A DNA stretch of 64,000 bases from Grimontia sedimenti (lineage in GTDB: Bacteria > Pseudomonadota > Gammaproteobacteria > Enterobacterales > Vibrionaceae). The position numbers were made by a program, and so were the translations under genes. Location of the stretch: assembly GCF_011045095.1 (NCBI RefSeq), contig NZ_JAALDL010000004.1:248001-312000 (forward strand), written 5' to 3'. Below, piece by piece: positions 60,035 through 64,000 of this stretch (positions are counted from its first letter, which is position 1; each line of letters begins with the position of its first letter). Below the pieces are notes generated by a model. That model was given only the letters and a program-made list of their open reading frames with translations. It ran no database searches and had not been told where the DNA came from.

Positions 60035-60535
60035 ATGGAAGAACTGTCTGAGGCCCGCAAGCGGAACATGCGGGCGATTAAAGCCAGAGACACAAAACCG
60101 GAATTGCTGATCCGCCAAGGGCTGCATTCCAGAGGCTTTCGCTATCGTATCGCTCCCAAAGCTCTTCCCGGCAAACCCGATATCTGGCTGCCAAAGTACA
60201 ACACGGCAATATTTATCAACGGTTGCTTCTGGCATCTTCACCGTTGCCACTTATCCCACATCCCTAATACCCGAAAACAGTTCTGGAACGATAAGCTCAC
60301 TGGCAATGCCGCCAGAGACAAAAGGAACATATCCGCCCTTCTTAAAGACGGAAAAAGGGTATTGGTGGTTTGGGAATGCGCCCTAAAGGGAAAAGAGCGA
60401 TTACCTGAGCCATCTATCTTCATGCTGATTTCAACTTGGATAAAGTCCGGCGCAGTGTTTGGGGAACTCAGCGGGAAAGGATTAGAAGCCCTGAATGAGC
60501 GCGCTCAGGCGTTATGGAAGCTAAAAGCAGATTAG
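60035..60535 (+). CDS. vsr: Vsr-type very-short-patch-repair endonuclease
   Basis: 166 residues from the ATG at 60035; an in-frame TTG upstream (59993) is unlikely. RKRNMRAIKARDTKPELLIRQGLHSRGFRYRI, LPGKPDIWLPKYNTAIFINGCFWHLHRCHLSHIPNTRKQFWNDKL and VLVVWECALKG are Vsr signatures, with the metal-binding Asp in GKPDIW and zinc-site Cys/His residues. Vsr nicks T:G mismatches from deaminated 5-methylcytosine; in defence islands related nucleases may cut DNA. Its base composition is closer to host genes than to the ATPase operon. Confidence 0.92.
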   Translation: MEELSEARKRNMRAIKARDTKPELLIRQGLHSRGFRYRIAPKALPGKPDIWLPKYNTAIFINGCFWHLHRCHLSHIPNTRKQFWNDKLTGNAARDKRNISALLKDGKRVLVVWECALKGKERLPEPSIFMLISTWIKSGAVFGELSGKGLEALNERAQALWKLKAD

Positions 60536-60687
60536 CCTCATCTCTCCCCCACCAGCTAGGAGTTCTCAGCTCCCGCCTCCAAACTGATACAAACCAACGA
60601 ATTAGCAGTGAGCAAAAACACAGATCACGGCAACGCGCTCAAAGATAAGCTAGCTTTCACAAAATGGTAATGACAGGGATGATGTCG

Positions 60688-62433
60688 ATGAAAGTGCTGT
60701 TTGGAAAAACCGTATGTAAACCGTTTTGGGTGTTTGGCTTATTTTGCGCCTCTTTTCTTGTTGGCTGTCAGTCAACGGGAAGCGCTAACACCCCGAAAGA
60801 AAGTGCCCCCAAAGCATATGCTCCCTCCACGCCTGCCAGTGTAGAACAAGGCTATAACGATGCGCTGAATGCTATGGTTAATCGGTTTATCCGACGCTAT
60901 TACAAGTCATCACTTGATACGCTCACTCCCCTGGCTAACAACCGCGAAAGTGTTGGGCAGGCTTTTTCTCGGCTTCTCTTCAATCTGGATCCCATCGGTG
61001 TGGTGTTAACGGATGAAGAGAAAAAAGCGTTTGGGGATCGCTATCGCGATCTGTTCGTTTATCCCCTCAACCTTTCCACCAAAGAGGCTCAGGACTTTTA
61101 CACCGACTATCGGGAAAAGGAAAACCTCGCCATTAGCGAGATGAAAAACTGGCTGGCCGAAAACGGGGCTGAGGTTTTAAAAAATGCACCAGACAATGCG
61201 CTGAACTTTATCTCGGCAGACGATGGCGATCTGATAGACGACAGAAGGGCTGCATTACTGACGTATAAGCTGGTCGCTATCAATGGGTTTACTGACAACC
61301 CGGCAGAGACGCTGCGCATCATTGAAGGGCAATTGGACTACCATCAGTCGAAAACTGACCGCGTCGACTTTTCCAACATCGGGCTGTTTATTGGCGCTTT
61401 GCTTCCTCATTCAGTGACTGGTGTTCGCTATATTTCTGAAAAAGAGTATGAACAAACGACGCTTCCTCCCGTTCCGCACATTGGCGCGACGTTGGCACAA
61501 AAACCTGCGTGTTACTCCGTCATGGGGATTACCAACACATCCACCCTTAATGCAGGTTTAAGGCCGCTGGACTGTATTGTCGGTGTGACGAAATCCGGGG
61601 AGTTTTCAGTTCTGGGAGACAGCGACAATGCCAAGCTCCAAGAGTTTGTCACAGGAATGCGTGGTGAAATGGTCACGCTCCATGTTCTGCGCAATAACGG
61701 GGGAAACATTACCTTCCTTGATATTCCTGTCCCGTTGCAGTTGGGCACACAGGCAGATTTCGCCTCCAGCGAAAATGGCATCCACACGCAGGGCGTGGAT
61801 TTCTCCCAGCTGAACGTCGACGGCAAGCGTGTCGCTTACATTTGGATGGCTTACTTTTACGAAGGTATCGCTGAGGCAACCGGAGAGTTTTTAGAAGCCA
61901 ATAATCCCGAGCTTGTTGTGTTTGATCTAAGAGGAAACCAAGGCGGCGCTCTGCCAGAGATGACAGGTTTAGCGGGCCTGTTTCTTGGGGATGAAGATTT
62001 CGGAGTCTATTACGATGCCTTTGGCAGAAGTAAGCGCGTTTCTTCCGAGACCAGCAAGGTATTCGACGGGAAAGTGTTGGTGCTAACCGATACACAGACA
62101 AATTCCGGCGGGGAAATATTGGCGGCTGGGATTCAAAGTTCACCTGAATCGACGGTGATTGGCAAGCCAACTGCGGGCTCTCCCTTGGTGATTCAGTTCC
62201 GCTCACTTCAACATATCTATGACTTGTATGATGAGAAGCTTGGATACATGTCTTACCCCGTACAGGAGTTTCGTCGGTTAGACGGCTCAAGGTTGAATGA
62301 GGGCGTATTGCCTGATATTTCGTGGGAGTCTGAGTTACTCAAACAGAGCCCTTACACGCTGCCATACAATGACGCAGCGGACTTGGAGAATGAACTCCGG
62401 GAAGTCATCCGTATCAGTGGTTTCTCTCAATGA
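60688..62433 (+). CDS. S41-family peptidase lipoprotein
   Basis: 581 residues from the ATG at 60688, preceded by CAGGGATGATG; other in-frame ATGs upstream are possible. A lipoprotein signal ends in FLVGC. A central PDZ-like region (SVMGITNTSTLNAGLRPLDCIVGV) leads to the S41 core: PELVVFDLRGNQGGALPEMTGL and the catalytic serine in DTQTNSGGEILAAGI, then IGKPTAGSPLV. It is a tail-specific-protease-like enzyme, anchored to a membrane and facing the periplasm. Its substrate is unknown. Confidence 0.85.
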   Translation: MKVLFGKTVCKPFWVFGLFCASFLVGCQSTGSANTPKESAPKAYAPSTPASVEQGYNDALNAMVNRFIRRYYKSSLDTLTPLANNRESVGQAFSRLLFNLDPIGVVLTDEEKKAFGDRYRDLFVYPLNLSTKEAQDFYTDYREKENLAISEMKNWLAENGAEVLKNAPDNALNFISADDGDLIDDRRAALLTYKLVAINGFTDNPAETLRIIEGQLDYHQSKTDRVDFSNIGLFIGALLPHSVTGVRYISEKEYEQTTLPPVPHIGATLAQKPACYSVMGITNTSTLNAGLRPLDCIVGVTKSGEFSVLGDSDNAKLQEFVTGMRGEMVTLHVLRNNGGNITFLDIPVPLQLGTQADFASSENGIHTQGVDFSQLNVDGKRVAYIWMAYFYEGIAEATGEFLEANNPELVVFDLRGNQGGALPEMTGLAGLFLGDEDFGVYYDAFGRSKRVSSETSKVFDGKVLVLTDTQTNSGGEILAAGIQSSPESTVIGKPTAGSPLVIQFRSLQHIYDLYDEKLGYMSYPVQEFRRLDGSRLNEGVLPDISWESELLKQSPYTLPYNDAADLENELREVIRISGFSQ

Positions 62434-62453
62434 GTTTGGGTTAAAGGGCCTTT

Positions 62454-62478
62454 AAGGGATAGCGACCTGCTATCCCTT
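62454..62478. terminator. Hairpin after the S41 peptidase gene
   Basis: A perfect 10-bp stem AAGGGATAGC/GCTATCCCTT around GACCT, 20 bases past the stop. It has no U-run, so termination is uncertain. Confidence 0.5.
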
Positions 62479-62668
62479 ACCGCGGATACACTTTCTGTTA
62501 TACCCACTAGGGGATAAAGAAACGCTTCCTCCCACACACAAAAATGTTTTGGACGATTGAATCTGGACATCTCACCTTCCAACTGGAAACCTTACCCACT
62601 GATTGTCATTATTAATCTTGAGTCGTCGTGATTTCGACGACGTTTCTGAATCGGCCACGGAGAGCCAA

Positions 62669-63430
62669 ATGCGAATTCTTATCTGGGGGCTGATGCTGTC
62701 ACTGCTGTCTGCCCCTGCTCTGGCGAAATGGAATGACCCTGAGTATGTCAAAAGGGCATTTAAAATCATTGCCCTCAGCAATGAGTATGACAATCAGCAG
62801 CACCCTGTCCGCAAGTGGCAAAAGCCGATACGTATCTATATTGACCATCGCGTTGGTGACAAAGAGCTTCATAGCATGCTGGCCAATACCCAGATTGAAG
62901 ATTTGGTGCGGGCAACGGGGCATGACATCAAGGTGGTGAATTCGCCGGAAAACGCCAACCTCCGCATGGTATTTACCCGCCAGAGCCGCTGGCAGAACGA
63001 GACCCGCGAACTGTGGCCGAAACAGAAAGACTTTCCGTTCCGCGGTGCTATCTGCATGGCGCATTTTTCTTCTTCATCTCAGGCAGAAATCGAAGAAGCA
63101 CTGATTGTAATCCCGGTCGATCTCGCCCGCGAACGCGGCAAGCTGTTCGCCTGTGTGGTCGAGGAACTGACGCAGGCGATGGGATTGCCGAATGACTCTG
63201 ACAAGGTCTTCCCTTCCATCTTTAACGATGGCTCTAAAAACAATGTGATGACAACGCTGGATATCACCTTGCTTCGCTTGCTCTATTCGTCAGGCGTTAA
63301 TGCAGGCATGAAAGAGCAGGAAGTGATCCCGCTTTTAGATAGCTGGTTCAAGCAAAATCCGAACTGGCTGAAACAATCGACGGATATGTATCTCAAGAGC
63401 AAATTCGTGTCTGAGCTTGGGTTGAATTGA
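62669..63430 (+). CDS. DUF2927-family exported protein
   Basis: 253 residues from the ATG at 62669. Signal peptide MRILIWGLMLSLLSAPALA, then KWQKPIRIYIDHRVGDKELHSMLANTQIEDLVRATGHDI and FACVVEELTQAMGLPNDSDKVFPSIFNDGSKNNVMTTLDITLLRLLYS. This fits DUF2927, a zincin-like family where the usual HExxH is often changed; here the site reads EELTQ, so it may be catalytically inactive. No functional context is visible. Confidence 0.7.
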   Translation: MRILIWGLMLSLLSAPALAKWNDPEYVKRAFKIIALSNEYDNQQHPVRKWQKPIRIYIDHRVGDKELHSMLANTQIEDLVRATGHDIKVVNSPENANLRMVFTRQSRWQNETRELWPKQKDFPFRGAICMAHFSSSSQAEIEEALIVIPVDLARERGKLFACVVEELTQAMGLPNDSDKVFPSIFNDGSKNNVMTTLDITLLRLLYSSGVNAGMKEQEVIPLLDSWFKQNPNWLKQSTDMYLKSKFVSELGLN

Positions 63431-63576
63431 TCCCTCTCCGAGCCGCTTCTCACCAAGAAATTGAGCAAGAAATTGCCCCTGCATGATCTGTCTTTCGGTT
63501 TTGCTTTCACGGCGTTGTGCTGCTCGCGTTTGTTCGGTATTTAACCAAAAAACAAAAGCACATCAGGAAAGAGTCA

Positions 63577-64000
63577 GTGGCGTACAGGGTTGTAAAAATA
63601 ACCGAACTTGCATCGTACGAGTTCTGCAAAGTCGAAGGTGGATTTTCGACACTGGAAGAGCGGGCATTGGAAGCCGTGTTACCTCAAGGTGTCACCATTC
63701 AAAAGTTCCAATCTCAGCTCGCATCTGGCGAGTATGTGTTACTGAGTGATGCGCCTGTCACGCCAGCTCTGAAATCCACAACTGACTCGATGGGTGATAA
63801 GGTTTGGCTGGTCAACCCTGATGCCGAATCCAGCTTTTCCCCTGAAGCTAAATCTGCGCTGACTTCCCGAACCAAAGCTAAAGGTTTGACTTCCCGCTCG
63901 GGTTCTGAATCCCAAGCTCCTGCAGAAGCGCCTTACACACCTGAAGATAAAGTTGAAGAAAAACAGGAAAAGCCTGCGCAGGATTATGAGTATCTGTTTG
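63577..64000 (+). CDS. Unrecognised protein, 3' end cut by window edge
   Basis: GTG start with AGGAAAG upstream; the frame stays open for 141 codons to the edge. It starts VAYRVVKITELASYEFCKVEGGF and passes into a low-complexity Ser/Ala/Glu/Lys region (SEAKSALTSRTKAKGLTSRSGSESQ-like) before EDKVEEKQEKPAQDYEYLF. There is no signal peptide. It may be the N-terminus of a large multi-domain protein. No family is recognised. Confidence 0.6.
   Translation, partial: MAYRVVKITELASYEFCKVEGGFSTLEERALEAVLPQGVTIQKFQSQLASGEYVLLSDAPVTPALKSTTDSMGDKVWLVNPDAESSFSPEAKSALTSRTKAKGLTSRSGSESQAPAEAPYTPEDKVEEKQEKPAQDYEYLF

Overview
The window looks like a chromosomal segment from a gammaproteobacterium of the Vibrionaceae, in the broad Vibrio/Photobacterium/Grimontia/Enterovibrio group. 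The grounds are the conserved block der-bamB-yfgM-hisS-ispG-rodZ-pilW-rlmN-ndk, an iscRSUA-hscBA-fdx-iscX operon, a tmRNA with the tag ANDENYALAA next to smpB, a TagA/StcE-like M66 protease with chitin-binding modules, and two trypsin-like proteases ending in GlyGly-CTERM sorting signals. The genus cannot be fixed from the sequence alone.

Layout. (1) 1-2.6 kb: a type VI secretion/polymorphic-toxin accessory cluster of three SUKH (SMI1/KNR4) immunity-like genes, an ATP-grasp-like gene and a PAAR spike-tip gene. (2) 2.7-11.4 kb: an accessory stretch with a metallophore-type ABC importer under an almost perfect Zur box, a HupE/UreJ-like membrane protein with a frameshifted partner, a DGPF/YCII protein plus ECF42 sigma factor under an apparent ECF42 promoter, several small genes, a GNAT enzyme and a FosA-type fosfomycin-resistance enzyme. 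(3) 11.7-13.4 kb: an orphan NusG-like gene, a TA-flanked MITE, the zinc-ribbon gene yfgJ, and a 0.6 kb gene-free interval with a dense GATC cluster beside der. That interval is a candidate for crtS, the Vibrionaceae site that triggers chromosome 2 replication. (4) 13.4-37.5 kb: minus-strand housekeeping genes for ribosome biogenesis, the BAM complex, histidyl-tRNA synthesis, isoprenoids, cell shape, Fe-S cluster assembly, tRNA modification and Sec translocation (suhB alone is on the plus strand). (5) 37.6-53.8 kb: two secreted proteases, a CBS protein, acpH, the glyoxylate shunt (aceB-aceA), divergent oxyR/peroxiredoxin, cutC, ppk2, the TagA-like protease, rnfH-ratA, smpB and ssrA.

(6) 54.4-60.5 kb: directly after ssrA lies an A+T-rich, probably acquired defence module. 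It has a MORC/MutL-type GHKL ATPase encoded in two overlapping frames, an unrecognised gene, a DUF6339-like gene, a convergent C5-cytosine DNA methyltransferase, a small protein and a Vsr-type nuclease. The ATPase frames meet at A AAA AAG, the same heptamer that drives -1 frameshifting in dnaX. A -1 slip there would give one 656-residue protein with a continuous conserved-looking junction. This is the most interesting feature of the window: it is either programmed recoding in a defence ATPase or an indel in a six-A run.

(7) 60.7 kb to the end: an S41-peptidase lipoprotein, a DUF2927 protein and the 5' end of an unrecognised gene that runs off the right edge. Dispersed CCTAGG-rich repeats (three tandem 47-bp units at 46.8 kb, single copies at 31.8 and 47.1 kb) and an 8-bp tandem repeat at 38.8 kb lie between genes.
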